A stretch of DNA of 29,682 nucleotides, from contig JADZFO010000001.1 in the NCBI GenBank assembly GCA_020849855.1, positions 1-29,682 on the forward strand, written 5' to 3'. This document shows positions 1 through 8,730 of this stretch, one piece after another. The notes under the pieces are model-generated. The model was given only the letters and a program-made list of their open reading frames with translations. It was not told where the DNA came from and searched no databases. The position numbers and the translations under genes are program-made. Source of the stretch: a bacterium (GTDB lineage Bacteria > 4484-113 > JAFGCY01). Position 1 is the first letter of the stretch. Each line of letters opens with the position of its first letter.

Positions 1-131
1 CAACCCCGGCGCACATCGCAGTCGCTCGCAGGCTGCTCCTCCAGATCCGCTCGGTCCTCAGATCCGGCCAGCCATTCTTCAACCCGGAAAGTAGATCCTC
101 GTGTTGACAAGTAACACGGTATCTACTGGAA

Positions 132-1085
132 CTACCCGATCTTCTTCCTCAGCCAGCCACTGGCGTAGTCCAGCACACTCACTGCGATGAGGATGATCAG
201 GAAGGCTGTGCTGGCCTGGCGGTACTTGAAGAGGCTGATGTACTGCGTCATTAGGAAGCCGATGCCGCCCGCGCCCACAATGCCCAGGATTACGCTCATG
301 CGGATATTGCCGTCCCAGCGGTAGAGGCTGAAGGCCAGCAGCTGCGGGACAACCTGGGGCAGCAGGCCATGGCGCAGGACCAGCAGCTCGTGCGCACCGG
401 TAGCCCGCACGGCCTCCACTGGCGCCGGGTCCGCCTGCTCGATCGCCTCGGCGAAGAGCTTGCCCAGGCTGCCCACGCCGTGGATCGCCAGGGCCAGCAC
501 GCCGGCCAGCGGACCCGGCCCGGCCAGCATCACCAGCAGGATCGCCAGGATGTACTCGGGGAAGGCGCGCAGCAGGTTCAGCAGGCCGCGGGTCAGGCTG
601 AACATAAGCCGGCCCAGGGCACTGCCGCGCATTACATTGCCGGCGGCCAGGAAGGCCAGCGGGAAGGACAGAAGCACTGACAGCAGCGTGCCCAGCAGAG
701 CCATCTGCACGGTCTGGTTCATCGCCGCCAGCAGAAGGCGCAGGGTACCTGGACGCGGCGTGTTGTCCAACGGGTTGAGCGCGATGCTGCCGTCTTTCTC
801 GCGCTCGTGCCAGCTCAGGTCTGGCTGCAGGATCTTGCTGAACACCTCAGCTACCCTCGGTGGCTCGCGGCGCGTTTCTCCGCTCGCTTCATCCACAACC
901 GTGCGTGGTTGCAGAGCCTCAAAGATCGGGTAGAGGTTGAAGCCGGTGCCGGCAAAGGCGGCGACCAGGTAAGCCAGCAGGAGCAGCAGCGCCAGCCATT
1001 TGACGATTGCCATCACCCTCTCGCCGCCGGTCGGCGGACGCTGGGGCGGGATGATCGACGCCTGGCTGGGTTTGGGATTAGTCAT
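132..1085 (-). CDS. phnE: Phosphonate-type ABC transporter permease (PhnE-like)
   Basis: Inner-membrane permease of a PhnCDE-type importer for phosphonates, phosphite or related anions. The 317-residue protein has a first membrane helix at about 25-46, a long hydrophilic loop (about 48-115, longer than usual), then a block of helices from about residue 124. The cytoplasmic EAA-like loop lies near 224-243, and the family hallmark LYRWDGNIR followed by GAGGIG is at 254-276. Lipids and substrate cannot be inferred. The ATG follows only a weak GGTGG seven bases upstream. It lies 210 bp downstream of the ATPase gene on the same strand, with heptamer repeats between them. No periplasmic binding protein gene (phnD) is visible; it could lie beyond the left window edge. 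The family call is secure, the substrate is not. Confidence 0.88.
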   Translation of the reverse strand: MTNPKPSQASIIPPQRPPTGGERVMAIVKWLALLLLLAYLVAAFAGTGFNLYPIFEALQPRTVVDEASGETRREPPRVAEVFSKILQPDLSWHEREKDGSIALNPLDNTPRPGTLRLLLAAMNQTVQMALLGTLLSVLLSFPLAFLAAGNVMRGSALGRLMFSLTRGLLNLLRAFPEYILAILLVMLAGPGPLAGVLALAIHGVGSLGKLFAEAIEQADPAPVEAVRATGAHELLVLRHGLLPQVVPQLLAFSLYRWDGNIRMSVILGIVGAGGIGFLMTQYISLFKYRQASTAFLIILIAVSVLDYASGWLRKKIG

Positions 1086-1106
1086 CGGCTGACCACCAGA
1101 CGGGAA

Positions 1107-1295
1107 GGGACCAGGGACCAGTGACCAGGGACTAGTAAAACCAAAGAAAAGTCTCGGTAGATCGACTCTGGAGCTGGCAGTAGTCTTGCGGGGTCAAGGA
1201 CGCATGAAGTGACTCTGGAGGTATCCGTGCCACTTCGCCCCCAACTATTTAATGGCTTTCTCTCCAGTCCCTGATCCCTGTTCCCTGATCCCTCT
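1107..1295. repeat. Two inverted heptanucleotide arrays between phnC and phnE
   Basis: Four 7-bp units of GGGACCA type lie at 1107-1134 (two perfect, two with changes). Four units of TCCCTGA type lie at 1268-1295, ending against the phnC stop. The second array read on the minus strand is GGGATCA-like, so the two arrays are inverted relatives that could pair in RNA or as a cruciform. Nothing coding is supported in this 210-bp gap. Confidence 0.75.
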
Positions 1296-2069
1296 TTACA
1301 TGTCCGCATACTCTTCCCCATACACCGTTTTCAGCAGCTCATCAGTGCAGCCTGCCGCCGGGCCGTCAAAGAGGATCAGGCCGTCCTTCATGGCCACCAC
1401 GCGCTGGGCGTAGGCCCGAGCCAGGCTGACCGAGTGCAGGTTCATGACCAGGGCAATGTTGTCTTCGCGGCAGAGGCTGACGCAGTACTCAAGCACGCTG
1501 CGCGCCGTGGCCGGGTCAAGGCTGGAAACGGGTTCGTCGGCCAGCAGCACCAGGGGCTGCTGGCACAGGGCCCGGGCAATGGCCACCCGCTGCTGCTGGC
1601 CGCCGGAGAGCTCGCTGCCACGCTTCTTCCACTGCGGCAGGATTTCCGTGCGCGCGAGGGCACGCAGCGCCAGCTGGCGTTCTTGCTCGCTGTAGATGCC
1701 AAGCAGACCACGCCATAGCGGCATCTGGCCGCAACGGCCGAGCAGCACGTTCCCCAGGGCGGATACCCGCGGGACCAGACCGAAATGCTGGAAGATCATC
1801 GCCACCTGGCGGGCGGCGGCGCGGCGGCTGGCGGCGCTGCGGTTAAGGTCCTGGCCGTGCAGCTCCACCACCCCGCCGCTGGGCCGCAGCAGAGCGTTAA
1901 GACAGCGCAGCAGGGTGCTCTTGCCGGCGCCTGAGCGGCCGATCACAGCGACGATCTCGCCCGGACGCAGCGTGAAGTCAAGGCCGCGCAGGGCCTGAGT
2001 GCCGTCCGGGTAGGTCAGCGTCAGGCCGCGGGCGGCAAGCAGAGGCGCGGCTGTTGTTTCTGCGGGCAA
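1296..2069 (-). CDS. phnC: Phosphonate-type ABC transporter ATP-binding protein (PhnC-like)
   Basis: Cytoplasmic ATPase that powers the PhnE-like permease encoded downstream. All ABC motifs are present: Walker A GRSGAGKST at 44-52, Q-loop Gln94, signature LSGGQ at 154-158, Walker B LVLLADEP at 173-180 and the H-loop His212. The stretch FQHFGLVPRVSALGNVLLGR matches the PhnC subfamily. At 257 residues it has the usual length. The start is TTG, because an in-frame TAA lies two codons upstream. There is no Shine-Dalgarno at a proper distance, but TACAAT sits six bases upstream, suggesting a leaderless mRNA. The N-terminus is about ten residues longer than typical, so a slightly later start is possible. 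Confidence 0.9.
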   Translation of the reverse strand: MPAETTAAPLLAARGLTLTYPDGTQALRGLDFTLRPGEIVAVIGRSGAGKSTLLRCLNALLRPSGGVVELHGQDLNRSAASRRAAARQVAMIFQHFGLVPRVSALGNVLLGRCGQMPLWRGLLGIYSEQERQLALRALARTEILPQWKKRGSELSGGQQQRVAIARALCQQPLVLLADEPVSSLDPATARSVLEYCVSLCREDNIALVMNLHSVSLARAYAQRVVAMKDGLILFDGPAAGCTDELLKTVYGEEYADM

Positions 2070-2075
2070 ACCTTA

Positions 2076-2081
2076 ATTGTA
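2076..2081 (-). promoter_or_regulatory. -10-like box directly ahead of the phnC TTG start
   Basis: TACAAT on the minus strand, six bases from the start codon. Transcription would begin at or next to the TTG, giving a leaderless message. No convincing -35 is visible. This is inference from position and sequence only. Confidence 0.4.
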
Positions 2082-2232
2082 GGCGCGGCGGGTGGCTACA
2101 TTGAAGAATGCTGATCCACAATGAGCCGCAGAGCCGCCGAGAACCTAAAGGCAAGGTAGAAGCGTGGACAGGGCCGCGCTCCCACAAACGTCTCAAAGTT
2201 CCGGGTTAGTGCGCTTGCAGAGTTTTGCCATC

Positions 2233-4578
2233 CTAGAAATGCACCGCGTAAACCACCTGCTGGTCGATCGAGTTCCAGTAGGCGGTGCAAAGGCGGCCAT
2301 TGATCTCCGCCATTGCCAGCTCGAAGCCTATCGGGTTGGACGCTTCGGCAGTGTCCAGATCATTCTCCAGACTCCAGTCGGCCGCATCCTCTCCCCCGGG
2401 GCTGGTGCTGCGCTCAACGGTCAAGTTATTAAATGAGTACAGCAAAGCCGAATTGAATACGGTCCAGGTATAGCCGATCACCGGTTGTCCCGCGGCCTGG
2501 ACGATCTGAGCGTTAAGACCTGTGTCCACCAATAAGGGATCGAAACTTGTGACCGAGTCGATCAGAGCGCTGGCGCCCCAGTCGCTCAGTGAATCTCCCG
2601 ACGTGTTCGATGCGCGCAGGTAACGCAGTTCCGTGACGTCGGCACTCGGCTTAACGGTGAAACACACCGCCGGGTTGCCGTTGATCAGCGCCAGTGAGCT
2701 GCGGTCAGAGCTGTTGGTTGGCAGGTCGACAAAACTCCATTCCGCGGGGTCGAGGCCCAGGGCTGTTGTGCTGTGGAAATAGCGCAGGGCATTCACGCTG
2801 ACCGGGCGGGCCAGGAAGGCCGGGCGGCCGTCGACCACGGTCAGGTCCGCGCCGCCAAGCAGCAGGTTGGCGTCCTGGGCCACCGACACGTGCTGCCAAT
2901 CAGCCACCTGGTCCGCAGCCGCGGTGGCGCTGCGCGCATACAACATTTCCTGCTCACCGACGACTACGCTATCGATGGAATAGGTGATTGCAGGAGTACC
3001 GTCAACCTCGGCTATTGAAAGTGGTCCAATCAGGCCAGGCAGGGCCAGAAGCAAATTGGTGAAGCTCCAGCTGGCCGGGTTCAGGATATTGCCGCTGACG
3101 TATCTGGCACAGGTAATCTCCACTGCATCCACGGGGCTGTCGGCATAGATGATGGTCGGCTTGTTGTCTACAAAGGCCATGGCCGAGCTTCGTCCGTCGG
3201 TAATGGACTTGAGCAGTACCGAGGACCAGTCCAGCGAGTCGTCGCCGGCCTCACTTGTCGCGCGGACGAAGTGCAGCGACTGACCCAGGCCATCCATGTA
3301 AATGAGGCCAGGGCCCTTCCCCACCTTTGACAGCGACAGAGTGCCCGGGAAGACGCCTGTGGCAACATCCGCCACGACCTGCACCCAGCCGTGGCTGGTG
3401 ATGACCACCGTGGCAATCCTCTGCAGCCCGCCATCGTCGGTCACTCGCAGCCGTGTGTGGAAGGACCCCGGCGCGTCGAAAGTAATCAGGTTCGGGTCGG
3501 GCACCATGCTGCTCAGCTCAAAGCCGTCGGTGCCATTTGTGGCGTCACCATCCAGGTCCCACTCATACAGGGTGATTGTTCCGTCAAGGTCCTCGCTCTG
3601 GTCGCTGGTGAAGCTGACCTGGAAACTGTCAACCGCCTCGCCCTCAGTCTTGTCAGCGATCAAAACGGGTATCGGCGGCAGGTTCCCTCCTTCAGTAATC
3701 AGCAGCTCAAGGCTGTCCGTTGCGGTCAAGCCATCGTCGTCCGTGACCTTTAAGGTCACTTCAAAGACACCGCCGGTGCCATAACTGCTCTGGGCGCTCG
3801 GTACTGCGGCGCTGTCTGTTTCAAAGATCCCGTCGCCATTGGTGTCCCACTCAAACTTAACGATAGTGCCGTCGGCATCCGTGCTGCCGCTGCCGTCAAA
3901 GGTCACCAGTTGAGGGACATCGCCGCTGGTTATGTCCGCCTGGATAACCGCAACCGGGGCGTCCTGCGTCGTCGAATGAATGTCAAGGCTGCGCACACGA
4001 ATGTTGCTGCCTTGCGGTGTGACTACCGCGATAAAGGCCGCGCCACCTGGACTGCGGTGAACGGCGTCAACGAGACTCAGGGTGAAAATGCCTGTATCGC
4101 TCTCCGGGGTCGCGGTGTCGGCAGCGCTGTTGAACGGTCCGCTGAACTCCCAGGCGTCAAGTTCAAAGTTGGCGCGAGCAATGAAGGCCTGTCCGCCGCT
4201 GTCCAGGCCGTCGAGGCTGACCTGCAGGTCGATCAGCGGGCCGGCCGGATTGACGCTGTAGACCGCCCATTCAAAATGGCCACCGTCGCTGGAGTCCAGA
4301 CGCAGCGCGCTGGCCGTAACCTCAGGCGGCACGATCTCTTCTGCCGCGCCACTGCTGCGATCCGCCGTTGCGGTACCAGGTATTGATGTTGTTCCCACAC
4401 CGGCAGCGGCGCGCAGCTCGGCAAGCTGCGGCAATCCGGCGCTGAGCTGCTGCTGCATGTTGTGGTCGAGATGGCCGCTATTGCCGGAAGAGCAGCCTGC
4501 AAGCATCGTCGCCAGAGCCGCCAGACAGAGGAGCGCCAGGCCAACACCGCGATACATCAGGTCTCTTGCTTCGTGCAT
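2233..4578 (-). CDS. Large PKD-domain lipoprotein with seven propeller-like repeats
   Basis: Exported 781-residue lipoprotein of unknown function. A hydrophobic signal ends in the lipobox LAGC (Cys near residue 29), so it should be lipid-anchored in a membrane. A beta-rich N-terminal part is followed by two PKD-like domains at about 210-300 and 300-400, with the EWDTNGDGIF and YEWDLDGD signatures. From about residue 415 there are seven units of about 50 residues of the form (D/N)G-x-P-x-I-x-Y ... LxxxRSxxAxG ... DW. The last unit stops before the DW part, as expected for a closed seven-bladed beta-propeller. AGAGGT eight bases upstream supports the ATG at 4578; an internal Met8 is an alternative. 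It is a clear paralogue of the protein at 24562-26829. A surface-binding role is a guess. Confidence 0.85.
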   Translation of the reverse strand: MHEARDLMYRGVGLALLCLAALATMLAGCSSGNSGHLDHNMQQQLSAGLPQLAELRAAAGVGTTSIPGTATADRSSGAAEEIVPPEVTASALRLDSSDGGHFEWAVYSVNPAGPLIDLQVSLDGLDSGGQAFIARANFELDAWEFSGPFNSAADTATPESDTGIFTLSLVDAVHRSPGGAAFIAVVTPQGSNIRVRSLDIHSTTQDAPVAVIQADITSGDVPQLVTFDGSGSTDADGTIVKFEWDTNGDGIFETDSAAVPSAQSSYGTGGVFEVTLKVTDDDGLTATDSLELLITEGGNLPPIPVLIADKTEGEAVDSFQVSFTSDQSEDLDGTITLYEWDLDGDATNGTDGFELSSMVPDPNLITFDAPGSFHTRLRVTDDGGLQRIATVVITSHGWVQVVADVATGVFPGTLSLSKVGKGPGLIYMDGLGQSLHFVRATSEAGDDSLDWSSVLLKSITDGRSSAMAFVDNKPTIIYADSPVDAVEITCARYVSGNILNPASWSFTNLLLALPGLIGPLSIAEVDGTPAITYSIDSVVVGEQEMLYARSATAAADQVADWQHVSVAQDANLLLGGADLTVVDGRPAFLARPVSVNALRYFHSTTALGLDPAEWSFVDLPTNSSDRSSLALINGNPAVCFTVKPSADVTELRYLRASNTSGDSLSDWGASALIDSVTSFDPLLVDTGLNAQIVQAAGQPVIGYTWTVFNSALLYSFNNLTVERSTSPGGEDAADWSLENDLDTAEASNPIGFELAMAEINGRLCTAYWNSIDQQVVYAVHF

Positions 4579-4758
4579 GCTCAGTTACCTCTTCAAAGTT
4601 GTGTGGAGTCTTCTGTGCCAGCCGGCCGCCACATAGCGCGCGGAGAGCAGATACTGGCAGCAGGCAGCCAGGCAGCCTGGCCGGCAACTCCAGTGATACT
4701 GGTATTCTCATGCAAATGTTGTTAACTGTCCAGCCCTGCGGCGGGTCCGCCGGCCAGT

Positions 4759-4923
4759 CTAGAAGCGGCTGGCATGGCTGGTTCGGTTCTCCGAGTTCAC
4801 GCGGTACACAAAGGCCGGGTAGTTTTGCACCGCAATCAAATCACTGCAGCTGTCCACGCTCTCGATAAAGGTCTGCCCAGCCCAGTTAGCGACCTCGTGT
4901 CCAAGCCCTAATTGTAAGGTCAT
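4759..4923 (-). CDS. Possible 54-residue ORF or gene remnant
   Basis: A short ATG-to-TAG frame encoding 54 residues, with protein-like composition (GHEVANWAGQTFIESVDS, then NYPAFVYRVNSENR). It lies in the 420-base gap upstream of the PKD lipoprotein, downstream of the terminator at about 5001. No Shine-Dalgarno is visible. The same frame stays open for a further 16 codons upstream, through a run of eight G (C on this strand), back to an in-frame TAA. That could indicate a frameshifted tail of a larger gene. I do not recognise it. It may equally be chance; the rest of 4579-5000 shows nothing I can name. Confidence 0.25.
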   Translation of the reverse strand: MTLQLGLGHEVANWAGQTFIESVDSCSDLIAVQNYPAFVYRVNSENRTSHASRF

Positions 4924-5001
4924 CTGCGCCGGAATGGCCGCAAACGCAGGGGGGGGCTTGCCGCGCCGGAGTTACAGCCCAAGCTGACCGGGATCGGAAA
5001 C

Positions 5002-5032
5002 AAAAACCACCCGGGGGCGCCGGGTGGTCTTT
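5002..5032 (-). terminator. Rho-independent terminator
   Basis: Perfect 9-bp arms ACCACCCGG (5006-5014) and CCGGGTGGT (5020-5028) with a 5-base loop. On the minus strand the stem runs straight into a T tract (TTTTTG), so it terminates leftward transcription arriving from the exported-protein gene or the hairpin-rich stretch to its right. Confidence 0.8.
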
Positions 5033-5035
5033 ATG

Positions 5036-5298
5036 GGAGGTAGGGTTATGTAACTAATACCTCCTGATTTCGACATTGTTTTGGAATCCCACGGATTCCT
5101 GGCGAAGCGCAGCATTGCATTGATGACGAATACGTGTGAGCGGTCCATTCGTTTGTCAAATGTGACCAGATGAGCGTGAAAGTCACGCCTGACAACATAA
5201 CCCCGCATCAGGACTAGCGCCAGAGCCGCGCTATCAAGCAAAAGCCGCGGCAGTCAACTTTCAGGGCTGGCCGCCGCGGCGCTGTTTCTTTCCTGATC
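5036..5298 (-). ncRNA. Candidate structured RNA or long structured 3' UTR
   Basis: The 263 bases between the stop of the exported-protein gene and the terminator hold three further perfect stem-loops: 5036-5042 with 5058-5064 (GGAGGTA/TACCTCC), 5083-5089 with 5093-5099 (GGAATCC/GGATTCC, 3-base loop) and 5074-side neighbour 5174-5179 with 5183-5188 (GCGTGA/TCACGC, 3-base loop). The stretch is less GC-rich than its neighbours. An 89-codon open frame crosses it but runs through the terminator hairpin, so I do not call it a gene. It does not match a 6S, RNase P, SRP or tmRNA pattern that I can recognise. It may be a small RNA with its own promoter or simply a 3' UTR. Confidence 0.35.
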
Positions 5299-6396
5299 CT
5301 AGTTGTACTCCACCCGGACCATGAAGTTGCTCTTGTCCTTCGGGGCGTCGCTCTCCCATTCAAGGTGCGCGCCGATCACCGCCCAGCTGGAGCCCCTGTT
5401 CACGCCGCTGGTGTCAGTGCCAACCTCGAACTGGGCCATCGGCCTGCTGTTGGGCTCAACCAGGATGTAGAACTCCGCCGGCGTGTTGGTGACCGGGAAG
5501 TCCACATAGGCCCAGGAGGCTTCGTTGGTGTAGGCGGTGTAAGGCAGGGTTGTGTGGTGCAGGATGCCCATCTCGTTATCCAGAATGGATACCGCGATGT
5601 TCTGCCCGCTGCGCAGCCACTCGCCGGCCGCCTTGCCATAGACATAGACCCTCGAAACTTCCCGCGGCGAGGAGTTCTTGAAGTGCACGAGGCAGCCGTG
5701 CTTCTGCACGGTGACAAAGGTCTCGGCGCTGCCGTCGTCATAGGAACCGAAGGAAGGGCCGCGCAGGTCTTCGGACTGGATGCTCTGCTGGGCGGCCAGG
5801 GTGCTGCGCAGTGTGGTGCGCAGCATCCACTCACGGCCCTCGCGGCTCATGTTGGGCTTGTACTTGCGATCCAGGGTGCCATCCGGCTTCATGACAAAGC
5901 TGTTGGAGATGTTGTCCCTGACCTTGCGGGTGAAGCCCAGGCGCAGGCCGCGGCTTTCGTTGCTGTAGGTGAACACCGCAACGCCAAAGCGGTCCGGCAG
6001 CTCGAAGGGATCGACAGGGATGCTCAGCCAGCCGAACTGCTCGGGGGCGCTGCTCAGGTCAAAGAGCTTGCGGCCAAGAATGGTGTAGGGCGTGGTGATA
6101 TCGGTCTTGTCCGTGGGGGCCTGATAGAAGACCACGATGCCCTTGATGCCGCTGACGTCGCCATAGCGCTGGCAGTACAGGTCAACCGACTGGCTGAAGC
6201 GGTTGACCCAGCCCTTGGGGGCCTCAAAGGCCACATAGTGGCTGGACGCCTCGAGTGTGGTGCTGTCGTCCATGCCATCCTCGAGATGGCTCAGAAGGGC
6301 TTCTGAGGCCCAGGCCGACTGGCTGCCAGCCAACATTATGCCTGTGCCAAAGACTGCCATCAGGGCCAGGAGGCCCAGGATTCTGTTCAGCCGCAT
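5299..6396 (-). CDS. Exported two-domain beta-sandwich-like protein, unknown function
   Basis: A 365-residue secreted or periplasmic protein. The signal peptide has hydrophobic core LGLLALMAVFGTGIML and a probable cleavage after AWA at residue 30. The mature part looks like two related beta-rich halves, about 55-197 and about 232-365. Each has a hydrophobic strand before a small helix-free turn, a (W)xSIPVDPF or WAYVDFPV strand, a strand ending in an Asn/Ser-rich turn (TYSNESRG or VEPNSRP), a Ser-rich turn and a final (E)WMLR or NFMVR strand. The start is well supported by GGAGG seven bases upstream and a TATAAT box further up. I recognise no family and no catalytic motif. It is probably transcribed alone, from its own promoter, towards the terminator at about 5002. 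Confidence 0.8.
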   Translation of the reverse strand: MRLNRILGLLALMAVFGTGIMLAGSQSAWASEALLSHLEDGMDDSTTLEASSHYVAFEAPKGWVNRFSQSVDLYCQRYGDVSGIKGIVVFYQAPTDKTDITTPYTILGRKLFDLSSAPEQFGWLSIPVDPFELPDRFGVAVFTYSNESRGLRLGFTRKVRDNISNSFVMKPDGTLDRKYKPNMSREGREWMLRTTLRSTLAAQQSIQSEDLRGPSFGSYDDGSAETFVTVQKHGCLVHFKNSSPREVSRVYVYGKAAGEWLRSGQNIAVSILDNEMGILHHTTLPYTAYTNEASWAYVDFPVTNTPAEFYILVEPNSRPMAQFEVGTDTSGVNRGSSWAVIGAHLEWESDAPKDKSNFMVRVEYN

Positions 6397-6422
6397 GCGA
6401 TAACCTCCATCCGAATGGATAG

Positions 6423-6428
6423 ATTATA
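6423..6428 (-). promoter_or_regulatory. Promoter -10 box (TATAAT) for the exported two-domain protein
   Basis: Perfect TATAAT on the minus strand, 26 bases before the ATG. It gives a leader of about 20 bases that contains the GGAGG ribosome site. The -35 region (TAGGGC at a 17-base spacing) is poor. Confidence 0.5.
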
Positions 6429-6482
6429 GGACTGCTCTGCCCGCAGCCCTATAGTCAGGACGCAAGCGGGCCGCAGCTGTTC

Positions 6483-7262
6483 TCAGGCCCACTTGTCAAG
6501 GTAGGGCCGGAAGAGCTCCAGATCAGCAGCTTTGTCCAGATCGACACCGATCTCGGCGAAGGGCAGCACCGCCGCCTTGAGTCTGCCGCCCAGTTTCTGG
6601 CCCACTACTTCCTCCACCTGCTCAACACTGGCGCTGCCCGCGAGCACCTTCATCAGGAACAGGGGCCCGAAGAAGCGCGCCATGCCGGCGGGGTCCTTGC
6701 GCAAGGCGAAAAGATCGCGCAGCGTGCGCTCATGGCTGAGCAGCCAGGCCGGGTTGAGATAGACGGCATTCCCGCCAGTGACACTGATCTTCCCCAGCCG
6801 GTAGAAGGTGCAGCGAGCTTCCGGGAAGCGCTGCTGGACGACGGACTTCTCCACCGCCGGATAAACAACATCAGCCTGACTCTGCCGCTGGGCGGCCAGC
6901 AGGGCGGCGATGGCCTCGGGGCTGAGCAGGGGCATGTCCGCGCTGGAGACAATGGCGCCGTCGATCTGGCTGCCGGCTACGAGGCGCTGGCTCAGGGCGC
7001 TGAGCAGGTTCTCGATTACTTCACCGGTGTATTCCCCGCGGAGGATCTGCGCATCCAGGCCCGCCGGGATTTCAGGCAGGGGCACTTCCTGCGGCGCGAC
7101 CACCACGACTTCGCGGCAGCCCGCGCCCTCGATCAGGCAGCGACAGGCGCGCGCCAGCAGGGTCTCGCCCTGCACCTTAAGCAGCGGAATGCGGCTGACG
7201 CCCAGTGCCTGCATCTCGTCAGGGGCGACAGCGCCGGCTGCGACCAATCCCAGGATAGCCAT
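6483..7262 (-). CDS. MobA-like NTP transferase domain protein
   Basis: A 259-residue Rossmann-type nucleotidyltransferase of the MobA/GlmU-N fold. It would attach a nucleotide to a small acceptor such as a sugar phosphate or cofactor; the acceptor is unknown. The start of the fold is LGLVAAGAVAPDEMQALG, where the usual glycine-rich LAAGxGxRM loop is degenerate. IPLLKVQGETLL (residues 25-36) matches the conserved acceptor-lining segment, and SSADMPLL at 106-113 carries the metal-binding Asp. Conserved DLDK lies near the C-terminus. The gene begins 26 bp after the stop of the HD-GYP-like gene, so the two are probably co-transcribed. No Shine-Dalgarno is visible; TAGACT lies six bases ahead of the ATG. 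Confidence 0.75.
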   Translation of the reverse strand: MAILGLVAAGAVAPDEMQALGVSRIPLLKVQGETLLARACRCLIEGAGCREVVVVAPQEVPLPEIPAGLDAQILRGEYTGEVIENLLSALSQRLVAGSQIDGAIVSSADMPLLSPEAIAALLAAQRQSQADVVYPAVEKSVVQQRFPEARCTFYRLGKISVTGGNAVYLNPAWLLSHERTLRDLFALRKDPAGMARFFGPLFLMKVLAGSASVEQVEEVVGQKLGGRLKAAVLPFAEIGVDLDKAADLELFRPYLDKWA

Positions 7263-7288
7263 GCGACTAGTCTAGCAGCGCCGGAGCC

Positions 7289-8596
7289 TCAGTGCTCCAT
7301 CAGCGGACGCTGGATGAAGAGGTCCGGGCGCGTGGCCAGATCGATGGGCTCGCCAAGCTGCTGGTCGGCCAGCACCGGCTTGACCACAGGCTTGAGCAGG
7401 GCAAAGGGGTTCTGCTCATGCACCAGGGCAACGCTCTTGTCATTCAGCTCAACCAGTGAACCGCTGGGGTAGTAGCCCATGGTGCGCAGGAACTGGTTCA
7501 CCGCGCGGCTGGAGTAAGCCCGGCCGGACTGGGCCACGATGTGGTCGCCGGCCTGACGCGGCGTACGGCGCGGACGGGCGGGCTGGCTGAGGAGCTGGTG
7601 CGAGTAGGTATTGGTGATGGCCCAGCCCTGGCTGAAGAAGGGCACCTCCTCGCCGCTGAGCCCGTAAGGGATACCTTTACCGTCAACCCTTTCGTACTGG
7701 TGCTCAAGGTGCTCAAGCACCTCGGCCTCAATGACACCGGATTCCTTCAGCCAGGCGATCATCTTCAAGAAGGCACGACGGCGCTTGTCCTTCTGGTCTT
7801 CACTCTCGCTGGCCGGGTCGGCAGTGGCCATGTCGTGCGGCAGCAGGGTCAGGGCGCAGGCAAGGGCGAACTGGCCGCGCAGGTGGTCCTTAAGCCAGCC
7901 GTTGCTCTCAGCTGCATAAACCTGGTAGAAGACCTTGCCCGACATCAGTGTGCGGGCGGCCAGGAACTGGCCATATTGTTCAACGTCTGTGAAACTAATG
8001 AAACCACCACTATTGGCCCGCAGTGTATCCGTCAGCTCGGCCGCAAGGTTTGAAATTTGCTGCAAATCCACCTGCTTGCGCAGGGCCGCAGTGATGAAAC
8101 TGGACTGCAGGTCGCGGCTGAAACGCTGCGATACATCCGGCGGCAGCAGCGGCTTGAGCCCGGCACTTTCGCGCAGCATGTTCTTGAACTGGGCGAACAT
8201 CTTCTCCTGTTCGCTGATCTGACCCAGCGGTACAGGCTTGGTGAAATACTCGTCAGCCAGCCAGGTAGGTTCCTCGGGTGAGGATATGCCCTGGAAGCTG
8301 AGAGCGTTCACTACAGCCGCTTCAGCTGCATTAAATGCCTGTTCCTGCGGGACTGCCGGGGCGGTGTCCGCGCTGCGCAGTGCAACCGCCTGCAAGTTCA
8401 GGCGGCGCAGGCGCGCGATCTGCGCCTCGTTCAAGACAGTTCCGTTTGTCAGCAGTACCTGCGTGCCCACCAGGATGTCCTGACCCAGCACATCGCCGGG
8501 CTTGATGTCATCCAGGCTGGCATACACGTTGTCAGCCAAGCCGTTTCCCCCTGACTTCTTGCCATCAGATTCTGTGCTGCCATCTGTATCAGCCAT
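7289..8596 (-). CDS. Degenerate HD-GYP domain protein (probable inactive c-di-GMP-type sensor)
   Basis: A 435-residue cytoplasmic protein. Residues 27-73 match the N-terminal module common in HD-GYP proteins (LDDIKPGDVLGQDI, then NGTVLNEAQIARLRRL). The centre is helical. Residues 298-320 (HQYERVDGKGIPYGLSGEEV) align with the HHExxDGxGYPxGLxGxxI block, but GYP is GIP. The following Asp of VAD is Asn (AITNTYS). The LHDIGK metal-binding motif is absent; only LLPHDMA appears near 251. The C-terminal MGYYPSGSLVEL with later P-x-V is also typical of the family. Loss of metal ligands suggests a binding or regulatory role rather than cyclic-di-GMP hydrolysis. GGGG seven bases upstream supports the start. 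It precedes the nucleotidyltransferase gene. Confidence 0.7.
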   Translation of the reverse strand: MADTDGSTESDGKKSGGNGLADNVYASLDDIKPGDVLGQDILVGTQVLLTNGTVLNEAQIARLRRLNLQAVALRSADTAPAVPQEQAFNAAEAAVVNALSFQGISSPEEPTWLADEYFTKPVPLGQISEQEKMFAQFKNMLRESAGLKPLLPPDVSQRFSRDLQSSFITAALRKQVDLQQISNLAAELTDTLRANSGGFISFTDVEQYGQFLAARTLMSGKVFYQVYAAESNGWLKDHLRGQFALACALTLLPHDMATADPASESEDQKDKRRRAFLKMIAWLKESGVIEAEVLEHLEHQYERVDGKGIPYGLSGEEVPFFSQGWAITNTYSHQLLSQPARPRRTPRQAGDHIVAQSGRAYSSRAVNQFLRTMGYYPSGSLVELNDKSVALVHEQNPFALLKPVVKPVLADQQLGEPIDLATRPDLFIQRPLMEH

Positions 8597-8730
8597 GTAT
8601 GAACCCCGCGACTTCAGGCGGACTGCTGTTTGCTGTGTCCACTAAAGGATACACTGGAAATCGCTCAAACTTGATGCACTTGTCCACGTTAGGGCTTAGC
8701 TTCAGTTAACAGCCGCTTAAAGGCAGGTTA

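Noticed and set aside
4972-5241. 89-codon minus-strand frame
   Set aside because: Runs through a strong terminator hairpin and has no ribosome site; treated as structured non-coding sequence.
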